Positions 1 through 6,845 of a stretch of DNA of 64,000 nucleotides are shown here, in pieces. Source of the DNA: a virus; the IMG/VR virus record IMGVR_UViG_3300044547_000928, positions 1 through 64,000 of that record; one strand, written 5' to 3'. How positions within the stretch are numbered: the first letter of the stretch is position 1; each line of letters begins with the position of its first letter. A program made the position numbers and the translations under genes. Under the pieces are notes generated by a model that was given only the letters and a program-made list of their open reading frames with translations, made no database searches and was not told the DNA's origin.

Positions 1-51
1 CACCAAAACCCCCAGTAACCAAGAAACCACTAACAAGAAAGAAGAAATAAT

Positions 52-318
52 ATGGAAGTAGTAATCGTAATCGTACTTGCATTCATTCTCGGAGTATTCA
101 CTGAGAAGGCCCGCGTAGAAGCACGAGCAGAACTAAAGCGAATCAGGACAGACAAGACCAAAGCAGTAATTGCAAAAGCAACCGCATTAGTACAAGATAC
201 AAAGTCTGCCCCGCCCGTTAAAAAAACACAGAAGGCTCCAGTAAAGAAAGTAACCAAGACTCCAGTAGCAAAGAAGACAGTAGCCAAGAAAAAGACAAGT
301 ACTCCTAAGAAGAAGTAA
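52..318 (+). CDS. Small membrane-anchored Lys/Pro/Thr-rich protein
   Basis: The 88-residue product starts with one hydrophobic helix (about residues 2-16), continues with a charged helical stretch, and ends in a basic tail made of KKT, KKA and PVKK steps that resembles histone H1 or AlgP tails. I infer a membrane anchor with a cytoplasmic, possibly nucleic-acid-binding tail. The ribosome site is weak (AAGAAG upstream of the ATG). No specific family recognised. Confidence 0.7.
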   Translation: MEVVIVIVLAFILGVFTEKARVEARAELKRIRTDKTKAVIAKATALVQDTKSAPPVKKTQKAPVKKVTKTPVAKKTVAKKKTSTPKKK

Positions 319-326
319 CTCACTCT

Positions 327-488
327 ATGTCTTCCCTAGAGTGCGATTACTGTGGGAACCAGTACAACCCTATTGCTACTAGATGGAGGTGTACTGCTTG
401 TGGACTTAAGTCAAATTGCTGTGAAGGAGAGATGCTTTCAGAGCATACAAGCCCAGTTGAACAGTATACACAGACAGACATACAGTAG
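327..488 (+). CDS. Zinc-ribbon miniprotein
   Basis: A 53-residue frame begins 8 bases after the previous stop. It holds two CxxC knuckles (CDYC near residue 6 and CTAC near 22) plus a CC pair, the layout of a small zinc ribbon. No clear ribosome site is visible, so translation may be coupled to the gene before. Function unknown. Confidence 0.55.
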   Translation: MSSLECDYCGNQYNPIATRWRCTACGLKSNCCEGEMLSEHTSPVEQYTQTDIQ

Positions 489-523
489 TAATATATTATT
501 ATCAACTTAGCATGCTTGTAAGA

Positions 524-563
524 CCCTACTTGTATGCGAACATGTGCATGTATACAAGTAGGG
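524..563. repeat. 12-bp inverted repeat (hairpin)
   Basis: CCCTACTTGTAT (524-535) is the exact inverse of ATACAAGTAGGG (552-563), with a 16-base loop. There is no T-run after it. It could be a terminator of the U-less type, a protein-binding palindrome or a leader structure, since an ATG lies at 534 inside the left arm. Confidence 0.6.
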
Positions 564-713
564 CAAGTTGTATTGAAACAGGCGTACGGTAAACCAGATA
601 CCAGAGCGTCAAACTGGGCATACATAAGGGAATGGATAAGGCAAATCGAAAAGGGCAAAATGCTTAAATATCCGCACATTTATCGGCGCAAAAAAAGTTC
701 GTATTTGTCGTAA
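534..713 (+). CDS. Possible small basic protein
   Basis: An open frame of 59 codons from an ATG inside the hairpin arm, or 46 codons from TTG at 573, fills an otherwise empty gap. The product is basic with Trp and Tyr residues (RASNWAYIREWIRQIEKGK). No good ribosome site is visible. Treat as a weak gene call. Confidence 0.3.
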   Translation: MRTCACIQVGQVVLKQAYGKPDTRASNWAYIREWIRQIEKGKMLKYPHIYRRKKSSYLS

Positions 714-732
714 TACGGCTGTCTGATATAGT
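705..732 (+). promoter_or_regulatory. Promoter for a near-leaderless mRNA
   Basis: TTGTCG (705-710) and TATAGT (727-732) are 16 bp apart. The downstream ATG is only 9 bases past the -10 box, so the transcript would have almost no leader. Confidence 0.45.
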
Positions 733-740
733 ATTCCGCT

Positions 741-947
741 ATGCCTATCTATGTATACAGATTTGAAGACGGTACGGAAGTCGAAATGGCTCAAGGTATC
801 CGTGAAGATGCCTATGAAGTACTCCCTCACCCAGTTACGCGCGCTGTAGGGCCTGTAAGGCGCGTATACGGGCGCGTTGGAGTGGCCTTTAAGGGTGGCG
901 GCTTCTATAAGACCTCTAATAGACCCAAAGAAACGGGCGGCGAGTAA
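741..947 (+). CDS. FmdB-like protein without the zinc cysteines
   Basis: The 68-residue product starts MPIYVYRFEDG and ends with FKGGGFYKTSNRP. Both ends match the FmdB family of small putative regulators (MPxYxYRCxxC at the start, FKGSGFYxTD at the end). The CxxC pairs that bind zinc in typical members are absent here. Its last codons double as the first box of the repeat element at 924. It is preceded by a promoter 9 bases from the ATG. Confidence 0.7.
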   Translation: MPIYVYRFEDGTEVEMAQGIREDAYEVLPHPVTRAVGPVRRVYGRVGVAFKGGGFYKTSNRPKETGGE

Positions 948-1062
948 AATAAACCCGATGTCGATGGAACACCATATTCTTCGGCCGCAGGCCAATTAAA
1001 GCCAAAAAAGACAAAATAAAACCGAATCTGCTGGAACACCATATTCTTGGCGGATAGGGGAC
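924..1062. repeat. Two-box repeat element, copy 1 (tandem 1a and 1b)
   Basis: Copy 1a has CCCAAAGAAACGG (924-936), AAATAAACCCGA (947-958) and GGAACACCATATTCT (966-980). Copy 1b repeats the last two boxes (1014-1025 and 1033-1047) followed by GGATAGGGGAC (1052-1062). The gap between AAATAAACC and TATTCT is 19 bp in 1a and 18-19 bp in 1b. Copy 1a overlaps the 3' end of the FmdB-like gene. Confidence 0.8.
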
Positions 1063-1111
1063 ACTTCTATCCAGACGGTGGATAAAGCGCATTTATTTAA
1101 TGTTATAGTCC

Positions 1112-1123
1112 GTGATATATCAC
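1112..1123. promoter_or_regulatory. Palindromic operator GTGATATATCAC
   Basis: Perfect 12-bp palindrome lying 19 bp upstream of the -35 box at 1143. One of thirteen TGATATATCA sites in the left arm. Confidence 0.7.
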
Positions 1124-1142
1124 TGAAATATTACGAACAATG

Positions 1143-1171
1143 TTGTGAATAGCACTCAGACCTGCTATAAT
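1143..1171 (+). promoter_or_regulatory. Promoter TTGTGA-17-TATAAT
   Basis: TTGTGA (1143-1148) and TATAAT (1166-1171) with a 17-bp spacer, upstream of a strong GGAGGAGGTG ribosome site and the 50-residue gene at 1202. Confidence 0.7.
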
Positions 1172-1201
1172 TGACTCATAACTAAATGGAGGAGGTGAAT
1201 A

Positions 1202-1354
1202 ATGGAAGTAAATATCTTTGATAACTCTACCGAAGCGCGTCGAGCGATGGCGGTAAAAATGTTTAGATACGAGCAGTGGTGTAAGACGCAAGGACTAGAT
1301 GTCGAGGACGACAACAACTGGAATAGTTTTAGCGAGATGATGAATAACCGCTGA
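1202..1354 (+). CDS. Small acidic hypothetical protein
   Basis: Fifty codons follow an unusually strong GGAGGAGGTG ribosome site and a 17-bp-spaced promoter. The product begins MEVNIFDNSTEARRAMAVKMF and is helical and polar with no metal-binding pattern. The stop codon overlaps a degenerate copy of the TGATATATCA operator (1351-1362). Function unknown. Confidence 0.7.
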   Translation: MEVNIFDNSTEARRAMAVKMFRYEQWCKTQGLDVEDDNNWNSFSEMMNNR

Positions 1355-1427
1355 TATATTACCAAAGGCAGGTTGTGATAGAACCCTGCAGGTCGTATAC
1401 TCGGATATCTAACATAATGGAGAAAAT

Positions 1428-1769
1428 ATGCTCTCAAAAGAGGCGCTAGAGAAATTGTCCCCCTATTGGCTTCGTCAGTATCAGATATTCTTCTGTACGG
1501 GCGTTGGCAAGATGTGGAGAATTGTACTTTCGTTTTGGGGCGCTGCGTGTTTCGTAGAAGTCCAACCAGCAATTTCAATCGGGTTTTTCCTGTGCGGAAC
1601 TTGGTTATTCGTAAGTACCATTCACAAGCATGTGTGGGGATTGTATAAGTTTATGTACGGCCCAACACCAAGCCAACTAGTAAGGAGTTACAACAAAATA
1701 TGGCGCGTCGCTCAAAAAGGACCAATCCAAACAAAAATAACGGTACCATCCTCGCAAAATACGCCGTAG
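1428..1769 (+). CDS. Small membrane protein
   Basis: The 113-residue product has two hydrophobic segments (about residues 31-42 and 45-65) between polar ends and starts after GGAG. Its last 70 bases overlap the next gene in another frame, so the true stop region or the next start could be misjudged. No family recognised. Confidence 0.6.
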   Translation: MLSKEALEKLSPYWLRQYQIFFCTGVGKMWRIVLSFWGAACFVEVQPAISIGFFLCGTWLFVSTIHKHVWGLYKFMYGPTPSQLVRSYNKIWRVAQKGPIQTKITVPSSQNTP

Positions 1770-1954
1770 TCGTCTGTCAAGGCGCTTACATCGAGTGCGA
1801 TACATGTTGCTTTACAAGTCCGACGATGTATGAGTTCGAAGACGGCTCATGCATCTGCGAGACCTGTTTACACGGAATGCAACCTATGGAGTACCTTATG
1901 GCAGGAATATTTATGTCGGGTGGGATATACGGTTACGGAGGAGATTCCTGGTGA
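1700..1954 (+). CDS. Cys-rich zinc-binding-like protein
   Basis: The 84-residue product carries a C-x7-CDTCC cluster and CICETC, arranged like a zinc ribbon, then a Gly/Met/Tyr-rich tail. A start at 1700 uses AAGGAG placed rather far upstream (about 13 bases). It overlaps the end of the membrane protein gene before it. Function unknown. Confidence 0.6.
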   Translation: MARRSKRTNPNKNNGTILAKYAVVVCQGAYIECDTCCFTSPTMYEFEDGSCICETCLHGMQPMEYLMAGIFMSGGIYGYGGDSW

Positions 1955-2112
1955 GCAAGATGCCATACAACTGGAAGTGCGCGGTGTGCGGAAGAAAGAC
2001 TGGAACAATTAGTTCTATGTATCCGCCAGAGTGCACCAATCCAGAGAAACACTCAACAAAAGTCGTTGAGATGGAACTTATAACACCCAAGAAAGATAAC
2101 AAGGTAGAATAA
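1951..2112 (+). CDS. Zinc-knuckle miniprotein (GTG start)
   Basis: Fifty-three codons start at a GTG that overlaps the preceding stop (GTGA) behind GGAGGAG. It has CAVC near residue 10 and a later C-x7-H, suggesting one zinc site. Overlap with the gene before implies coupled translation. Confidence 0.65.
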   Translation: MSKMPYNWKCAVCGRKTGTISSMYPPECTNPEKHSTKVVEMELITPKKDNKVE

Positions 2113-2116
2113 AATA

Positions 2117-2581
2117 ATGGAACAGAAGCGACGCAAGCATATCGACAGGATTATCCTCATGGATTTGAATGTCGCCCTTTCAAGCAATTTTAAGGACATG
2201 CGGAACCACAACTTTGAGACTTTCGTCAAGGAAGTCGAGGAGTATCGCGACTGGATGGTAGACCTTCTTCGTGACGAGTATGTAATTTTAATTACGGCTC
2301 GTGACCAGAAGTGGGCGCGCCCAACCCTAAAGCGTATCTGGGACACTAACCAGTGGTCGCCGAACCATGCAATGTTCAATGACACAGGCATCTCTGGTTC
2401 TGAGGCACCCCTGGTGAAGAAGAAGCAAGTCCTTGAAAAAGTATTTCCGATGTACGGAGATAACCCTAAACAATATTTTGCTATCGAGTCAAACATTCGC
2501 ACGCGCGAAATGTATGCCTCACTAGGAGTGAATGTATTTGATTGCGAGCGCGAAGGAAAGTGGGATAATCTTCCCTTCTAG
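2117..2581 (+). CDS. HAD-like phosphatase fold protein, catalytic site altered
   Basis: The 154-residue product has the order of motifs seen in HAD and T4 polynucleotide-kinase phosphatase domains: a hydrophobic strand ending in MDLNVAL (usual DxDxT), VILITAR, lysines in PLVKKKQVLEKVF, and a final FAIESNIRTREMYASLGV where active members have DD or DN. The second nucleophile-loop Asp is Asn and the last acidic pair is ES, so activity is doubtful. Four bases separate it from the previous gene. Confidence 0.6.
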   Translation: MEQKRRKHIDRIILMDLNVALSSNFKDMRNHNFETFVKEVEEYRDWMVDLLRDEYVILITARDQKWARPTLKRIWDTNQWSPNHAMFNDTGISGSEAPLVKKKQVLEKVFPMYGDNPKQYFAIESNIRTREMYASLGVNVFDCEREGKWDNLPF

Positions 2582-2582
2582 G

Positions 2583-2611
2583 TTGCAATCTGATATATCA
2601 GTGAGTACAAT
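2583..2611 (+). promoter_or_regulatory. Promoter with operator inside its spacer
   Basis: TTGCAA (2583-2588) and TACAAT (2606-2611) are 17 bp apart. The palindrome CTGATATATCAG occupies 2590-2601, exactly between the two boxes, so a bound protein would block RNA polymerase. Confidence 0.75.
2590..2601. promoter_or_regulatory. Palindromic operator CTGATATATCAG
   Basis: Perfect 12-bp palindrome in the spacer of the promoter at 2583-2611. It is the clearest sign that this repeated site is a repressor operator. Confidence 0.75.
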
Positions 2612-2661
2612 GTAATAAGCAATACTTAATAACTAAACAACAACAATAATAGGAGAATATA

Positions 2662-2901
2662 ATGACCGCGATAGAATTTCGCAATCCACCGACACCCAAG
2701 AACGGCTCGCCAGGGCAAGTTCGTAAGTTCGTAGAACAACTGATGGCAAGTCCTAACACATGGGCTGTGTACAGTGCAGGCAATACAGCACGCACGGGTC
2801 ACTCAAAGGCGCAGCAATATAAAAAGCGTTACCCTGGAACTGAATGGCTCGTTCGTTCAGAAGGCGAAGGATACACAGTGTTTGGTCGCTGGGTAGGATA
2901 G
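2662..2901 (+). CDS. Hypothetical phage protein
   Basis: The 79-residue product (TAIEFRNPPTPKNGSPGQVRKFVEQL, then a C-terminal GRWVG) follows AGGAG and the operator-controlled promoter. It looks like a small soluble alpha/beta protein of a type common in actinophages. No function can be assigned. Confidence 0.7.
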   Translation: MTAIEFRNPPTPKNGSPGQVRKFVEQLMASPNTWAVYSAGNTARTGHSKAQQYKKRYPGTEWLVRSEGEGYTVFGRWVG

Positions 2902-2938
2902 TTAAAAACTATACGATTTAAAGTGGCAGTATGGAGAC

Positions 2939-3187
2939 ATGCAGCCACTCAAATTATCCGCTCGGATGCCAACCTTCGAGTCCTGCATAGAACTAGCGGC
3001 GTTGCTACGCGCAATCGACGGCGAAGCACTCGTCGCTATTTCGGAGGGGAGGAATTGCAGTGGAGCCTGGATGTTCGACAGTAATTTTATTCTGGAGAAT
3101 GTCTCAATAAGGTTTCGCGACCTGCAAGAATTATTCGCTACCTCGATTGCAGAAATGGGAGGCACTTCGTTTCTGGCGCGGGTCTAG
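2939..3187 (+). CDS. Hypothetical protein
   Basis: The 82-residue product starts 37 bases after the previous stop behind GGAG. A nearby ATG at 2931 opens only 19 codons, so 2939 is preferred. The two-box repeat begins directly at its stop codon. No family recognised. Confidence 0.55.
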   Translation: MQPLKLSARMPTFESCIELAALLRAIDGEALVAISEGRNCSGAWMFDSNFILENVSIRFRDLQELFATSIAEMGGTSFLARV

Positions 3188-3259
3188 CCCAAGGGAAACG
3201 GCAGCGATTAAAATAAAACCTAAGTTCTTGGAACACCATATTCTCGCTGGATAGGGGAC
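3188..3259. repeat. Two-box repeat element, copy 2
   Basis: CCCAAGGGAAACGG (3188-3201), AAATAAAACC (3211-3220), GGAACACCATATTCT (3230-3244) and GGATAGGGGAC (3249-3259). It abuts the stop codon of the preceding gene. Confidence 0.85.
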
Positions 3260-3303
3260 AACCCACCCAGTAGATGTGGTGTTTTTTTATTTTATCTACA
3301 ATC

Positions 3304-3314
3304 TGATATATCAC
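3304..3314. promoter_or_regulatory. Operator site TGATATATCAC
   Basis: TGATATATCA core, 45 bases after repeat copy 2 and upstream of a TATACT -10 box at 3348 and the gene at 3384. Confidence 0.65.
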
Positions 3315-3383
3315 AAACAAATCCGCCCGCTTTGTGCAATATTGCTGTATACTTGAAGTAACGCAATAACAAAGGAGAAACCA

Positions 3384-3632
3384 ATGGAAGAAAAACAATT
3401 TATCGGTGGAAACCCAGACTGGTTTGAGTGCAGGTGTGGAAACACGCCTCACTCATCTGGCTTCTATCCATGCCATCAGAACGGAGTAATCCGAGAGCCT
3501 GATGGCGACTGGAAGGGTATCTATGTCTGCTTTGACTGCGGAAATATTATTCAGTGGGATACTTTAGAAATAATTGCACAAGCAACCTACATGGCTGGAC
3601 TGTTTAATGCAGATTATTTCAGCACTCTGTAG
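3384..3632 (+). CDS. Zinc-ribbon protein
   Basis: An 82-residue product behind a consensus AAAGGAGAAACC ribosome site. CRCGN near residue 17, a lone Cys near 31 and CFDCGN near 53 make a four-cysteine zinc ribbon, suggesting nucleic-acid or protein binding. Stands as its own transcription unit. Confidence 0.7.
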   Translation: MEEKQFIGGNPDWFECRCGNTPHSSGFYPCHQNGVIREPDGDWKGIYVCFDCGNIIQWDTLEIIAQATYMAGLFNADYFSTL

Positions 3633-3700
3633 TTGCAATTCACAAGTAACCGTGCTATAATAGATACAACACAATAAACAACTTAACAAAGGAGAATACA

Positions 3701-4165
3701 ATGGGCTTAGACCAATACCTATACGCAACAAAATATGTTTCAAATGCAGAGTGGCGACCTGATGAAGTTCGGGCGGAGTTCAATGCTCTGGTCGCTTCAA
3801 TGGAAGCAGAGAAGATGATTTCAAAGGCAGATATCAAATCTGCTCATATCCAGTTCCAAGTTGGATACTGGCGCAAGGCTAATCAAATTCACGGCTGGTT
3901 CGTGGACAATGTTCAAGGCGGAGAAGATGACTGTCGTGAATACGGTGTTAGCCGAGAACAACTTCAACAGTTGCTACAACTCTGCAGAGAGGCAGTAAAA
4001 ACCAAGAACCCAAATCTCATCTCGCCAAGAGAGGGATTTTTCTTTGGCTCAACAGAAGTAGATGAGTACTACTGGGGCGATATCCAACAGACAATAGAAA
4101 TAATTAATCATGTGTTGAAAAATACACCTGACGATTACAACTTTCTATACCAGTCGAGTTGGTAA
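3701..4165 (+). CDS. MGLDxYL-type conserved phage protein
   Basis: The 154-residue product opens with MGLDQYLYATKYV, the signature of a family found in phages and prophages with no settled function. It has GYWRKANQIHGWFV and ends EYYWGDIQQTIEIINHVL. It follows AAAGGAG and is closed by the hairpin at 4194. Family recognition is by the N-terminus. Confidence 0.75.
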   Translation: MGLDQYLYATKYVSNAEWRPDEVRAEFNALVASMEAEKMISKADIKSAHIQFQVGYWRKANQIHGWFVDNVQGGEDDCREYGVSREQLQQLLQLCREAVKTKNPNLISPREGFFFGSTEVDEYYWGDIQQTIEIINHVLKNTPDDYNFLYQSSW

Positions 4166-4193
4166 TATCCAACATTGTTGATAAACTAGATGT

Positions 4194-4228
4194 AGTGGGG
4201 CGGTTGCTGTCGGGGCAACTGCCCCACT
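4194..4228 (+). terminator. Hairpin terminator, possible terminator-promoter fusion
   Basis: AGTGGGGC and GTTGC pair with GCAAC and GCCCCACT. A TTGCTG sits in the left arm and TATTCA follows, a weak version of the fused modules seen from 11.5 kb on. Confidence 0.65.
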
Positions 4229-4255
4229 ATTCAAAACTAAACAAAGGAGAACCTA

Positions 4256-4492
4256 ATGAAAACTTACTTAGTACAACAGTCAGTCGATGTGGCAATCACT
4301 TATCAAGTTACTGCTAACAGCCTAGAAGAAGCACAAGCATTGGCAAATAATGGCGACCACATCTACGAGGACATAATTGATATTCAGGTACTTCCGTGGG
4401 ATAAACCGTGGGAAGTAGAGGAAGTAGAGCACTGGACAGCAGTAATGACACAAGAACAACTAAAGCCTTATATTATTTTGGGACTGGATTAG
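4256..4492 (+). CDS. Hypothetical protein of a five-gene run
   Basis: The 78-residue acidic product (TYLVQQSVDVAITYQVTANSLEEAQALANNG) has the beta-strand then EEA helix pattern of small DpnD/PcfM-like proteins. It follows AAAGGAGAACC and is the first of a tightly packed set reaching 5867. Similarity is only by look. Confidence 0.65.
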   Translation: MKTYLVQQSVDVAITYQVTANSLEEAQALANNGDHIYEDIIDIQVLPWDKPWEVEEVEHWTAVMTQEQLKPYIILGLD

Positions 4493-4501
4493 GAGAACAC
4501 A

Positions 4502-4732
4502 ATGAAAGCATGGGAAGTAATTAGAATGTTAGAGCGATACCCAAAAGATGAGGAACTCTGTGTTTCTTGGTGGGGTAAGGAACTGTTTACGGACGCCGAC
4601 GACAAGCCGTGCACTGACGAACAGTGGCTAAAAGCCGTAGAGGACTTTGATGCCAATGAAGGCTACGAACACATTAATACAAAAATATGGGAAATATTAA
4701 ATTATGTAATCTATGAAAAAGGAGACTTCTAA
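4502..4732 (+). CDS. Acidic hypothetical protein
   Basis: The 76-residue product begins MKAWEVIRMLERYPKDEELCVSWWGKELF and is rich in Asp, Glu and Trp. It starts 10 bases after the previous stop, with TAGGAG as ribosome site, and its stop overlaps the next ATG. Function unknown. Confidence 0.7.
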   Translation: MKAWEVIRMLERYPKDEELCVSWWGKELFTDADDKPCTDEQWLKAVEDFDANEGYEHINTKIWEILNYVIYEKGDF

Positions 4733-5073
4733 TGACAATGAAAATACTTGAAAAAGACTTAGACAAAGAAGCCAAGAAACTTGGAATAGTAATGTTCCAG
4801 TTAGACGATGTTATTCGTCACGCAAAGCAAAAGTGCGGTGCGATGCGCTTGCTTCACGCTATGGGCCTGGGCAACTATCACCTAGAGTATGACGAGTGGG
4901 ACTCGTACAACGACCACATCGACATTAATTATTATATTAACGAGCACGGTGTCTTGAAGGCACTTGCATACCCAATCGTTGATGGCGCAGTAGATACAGA
5001 CCAGTCAGTAGAAGTTTTACTGATTTCTGTTCCTTTTATTGAGGAAACAGACGAAGAAACTGATATAATGTAA
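4732..5073 (+). CDS. Acidic hypothetical protein
   Basis: The 113-residue product starts at an ATG overlapping the previous stop (TAATG), behind AAAGGAG. ATG at 4738 is an alternative. Helical N-terminus, then a beta-rich acidic half. No family recognised. Confidence 0.65.
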   Translation: MTMKILEKDLDKEAKKLGIVMFQLDDVIRHAKQKCGAMRLLHAMGLGNYHLEYDEWDSYNDHIDINYYINEHGVLKALAYPIVDGAVDTDQSVEVLLISVPFIEETDEETDIM

Positions 5074-5099
5074 GTAACACAACAACAAAGGAGAAACTA

Positions 5100-5456
5100 A
5101 TGGCTACAACAACAATGGAAGACTGCTGGAGCGATGTAGAGAATGCACTTGATGGTGCGCACCTAATCGCTTTTGATGGCTGTCACAAGATTTATCTTGC
5201 GATGGACGAGCACGAGGCACAGTGGTTCCGTGAGAACTACAACGGCACGGACTGTGATGACCGCAACTTTACGGGTACACCACAGCAAATGCTGGAAAAA
5301 CTCAAAGAGTGGTACGAAGGCTCTTGCTCACTCCGCTTTATTCAATCCGTAGAGCGCAACGAGAAAGACCCTAACGCTGGCTTTAAGTCGCTTATCCCGC
5401 AAGGCGCAAGCGATGTAGAAGACAGTTGGTATGACGATGAAGATGAGGAGTACTAA
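5100..5456 (+). CDS. Acidic hypothetical protein
   Basis: The 118-residue product (DCWSDVENALDGAHLIAFDGCHKIYLAMDEHEAQWF) follows AAAGGAG and ends in an Asp/Glu tail. The stop overlaps the next start. It may be a DNA-mimic or small inhibitor by charge alone, which is weak evidence. Confidence 0.65.
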   Translation: MATTTMEDCWSDVENALDGAHLIAFDGCHKIYLAMDEHEAQWFRENYNGTDCDDRNFTGTPQQMLEKLKEWYEGSCSLRFIQSVERNEKDPNAGFKSLIPQGASDVEDSWYDDEDEEY

Positions 5457-5692
5457 TGAAAAAGAATAATAAACAGTATTACTTTGTCGTTTACTACGAC
5501 TCCGACACCAACAGGTGGGTTCACGATGTGGACACAGAAGAAGCAATGTTTGGAAACAGACTAATTTGGAACAACGATACTTCAGAGTTTGAGTGTGGCT
5601 ATCTCGGTGACGGGAAGTTTGAGGAGAACGAAGAAGAAGTTGTAGAACTATTTAACAAAATGATTAGAGAGGCAAGTAATGAATCACTATAG
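5456..5692 (+). CDS. Acidic hypothetical protein
   Basis: The 78-residue product begins MKKNNKQYYFVVYYDSDTNRWVHDVDTEEA and is acidic after its basic N-terminus. It is coupled by TAATG overlap to the gene before and overlaps the next gene by 14 bases. Confidence 0.65.
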   Translation: MKKNNKQYYFVVYYDSDTNRWVHDVDTEEAMFGNRLIWNNDTSEFECGYLGDGKFEENEEEVVELFNKMIREASNESL

Positions 5693-5867
5693 AGTTTATA
5701 TGGAATTTATGCAGGAACACGATACCGAAGCACCTACAGCACAAGCGGCGATAGAAAACTTCAAGGCAATGTTGCAGTTGTACACGGTAGACGAACTCAT
5801 TGAGATGGGCAGTTTCGGCGTAGATGACTTAACACATAACGAAAGAACTGAAGTTATCAACTGGTAA
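5679..5867 (+). CDS. Hypothetical protein
   Basis: The 62-residue product (MNHYRVYMEFMQEHDTEAPTAQAAIENFKAML) has a beta-strand then helix layout. It starts inside the previous gene behind GAGAGG and is the last gene before the whiB promoter. Confidence 0.6.
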   Translation: MNHYRVYMEFMQEHDTEAPTAQAAIENFKAMLQLYTVDELIEMGSFGVDDLTHNERTEVINW

Positions 5868-5888
5868 GAATAAATAATCTTTAGATGC

Positions 5889-5917
5889 TGGACACGGTTA
5901 GCAGGATGTTGTATATT
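5889..5917 (+). promoter_or_regulatory. whiB promoter TGGACA-17-TATATT
   Basis: TGGACA (5889-5894) and TATATT (5912-5917) are 17 bp apart. The ATG of whiB is 9 bases past the -10, so the mRNA is leaderless or nearly so. Its -35 differs from the TTGCAA type used by its neighbours. Confidence 0.6.
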
Positions 5918-5925
5918 CTGCAACT

Positions 5926-6300
5926 ATGTCTAGCCCTTGGGATTCTTACCGCGCGCCCAAGCAACGCTATGCACAAACAGAGTGGGAGTCAGGTACGGGT
6001 TTCCGTATCGAGCGACCAGCGTGGACAAAGCAGGCGAACTGCAAAGACGAGCCAACAACTACCTTCTATCCCGCACCTGGCGATGTAGAAAAGTTAAGGC
6101 GCGCCAAAAGCATTTGCAAGGAGTGTGTAGTAAGACACGATTGTTTAGAATCAGCATTGGAGTCATCAGAAAGATTCGGAATATGGGGTGGCAAGTCTGC
6201 CCGCGAACGAAGTCTTATTTTAAGAGCACAAAGGCTCTTGAATAGCGGAAGTTCAAAGCATTTCGAGGAAGATGAAGGCGACTCTGAGGTGACATCCTGA
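5926..6300 (+). CDS. whiB: WhiB-family iron-sulfur transcription regulator
   Basis: The 124-residue product has the four cysteines of a WhiB [4Fe-4S] site: C39, then C64, C67 and C73 in CKECVVRHDC, followed by the GIWGGKSARER turn and basic segment near residues 85-95. WhiB proteins partner with the primary sigma factor of actinobacteria, so this phage copy probably redirects host transcription. The end of the gene carries the first of four GTGRCA palindromes, which could be a site for its own control. Confidence 0.93.
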   Translation: MSSPWDSYRAPKQRYAQTEWESGTGFRIERPAWTKQANCKDEPTTTFYPAPGDVEKLRRAKSICKECVVRHDCLESALESSERFGIWGGKSARERSLILRAQRLLNSGSSKHFEEDEGDSEVTS

Positions 6301-6369
6301 CACCCCCCTAGTGACATCCTGTCACCCCCCAGTGGCAATTTGTCACCTCTAGGGGTGGCATACTGTCAC
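6289..6369. promoter_or_regulatory. Four phased GTGRCA-NNN-TGTCAC palindromes
   Basis: Imperfect 15-bp palindromes start at 6289, 6311, 6332 and 6355, that is every 21-23 bp or about two helix turns. The first overlaps the whiB stop. The pattern suggests cooperative binding of a dimeric regulator along one DNA face. Confidence 0.75.
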
Positions 6370-6372
6370 CCA

Positions 6373-6411
6373 TAACCGTACATATAACCGTCCCTTAACC
6401 ACACATTAACC
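6373..6411. repeat. Four phased TAACC direct repeats
   Basis: TAACC at 6373, 6385, 6396 and 6407, spaced 11-12 bp (one helix turn), lies just after the GTGRCA array and 12 bp before the -35 of the next promoter. A likely binding array for an activator. Confidence 0.65.
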
Positions 6412-6492
6412 GCGCAACTAAAGTTGCCAAAGAAGCAAAAAACTGATATACTTGAATATGTAATAACTAACTCAACAACAAAGGAGAAACAA

Positions 6493-6606
6493 ATGAAACC
6501 GAACAGAATACTGAAGTCCCTTCTAAGCCCTCTAGGAGCCTCTAGGAAGCGCAAACAAGAACGCTCCCGTGCAGCACACCCAACAGCGTTTAGGAAGCCC
6601 TCATGA
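6493..6606 (+). CDS. Small basic peptide
   Basis: Thirty-seven codons behind a consensus AAAGGAGAAAC site encode an Arg/Lys/Ser-rich peptide (RKRKQERSRAAHPTAFRKPS). It overlaps the next start by ATGA. The frame is open further upstream, but the ribosome site fixes the start here. Function unknown. Confidence 0.6.
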   Translation: MKPNRILKSLLSPLGASRKRKQERSRAAHPTAFRKPS

Positions 6607-6845
6607 ACGCTCCTGTGTGCCCGCGGTGCCAAGGATATATTCCGAGCAACCTGACGCCTGGTCGATACCCTGGAGCACTCTCTAGGACTGACAATAAAAC
6701 AGAAGTATGTTCTGATTGCGGACGAGAAGAGGCAATGAGCATTCACGCTCTCGAATCGCTTTGGCCCGTAAGTGCACTGCCAGAGTTCCCAGCGGCGGCA
6801 ACCCGTGCCTTTGAAAGGATGCTACTTGTTGAAGACATTCGATGA
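6603..6845 (+). CDS. Zinc-ribbon protein
   Basis: The 80-residue product has CPRC near residue 6 and CSDCGRE near 36, a classic zinc ribbon, followed by a helical tail. Start overlaps the previous stop (ATGA). Function unknown. Confidence 0.7.
   Translation: MNAPVCPRCQGYIPSNLTPGRYPGALSRTDNKTEVCSDCGREEAMSIHALESLWPVSALPEFPAAATRAFERMLLVEDIR

Noticed and set aside
3138-3452. Leftward genes across the two-box repeats (MVFxxxRxYF frames)
   Set aside because: Copies of the repeat read leftward give similar peptides by repeat identity only; copies 4 and 6 have stops in this frame and no ribosome sites.
6289-6411. CRISPR or phage att site
   Set aside because: Repeats are short imperfect palindromes at helix-turn spacing, and no integrase or cas gene is in the window.
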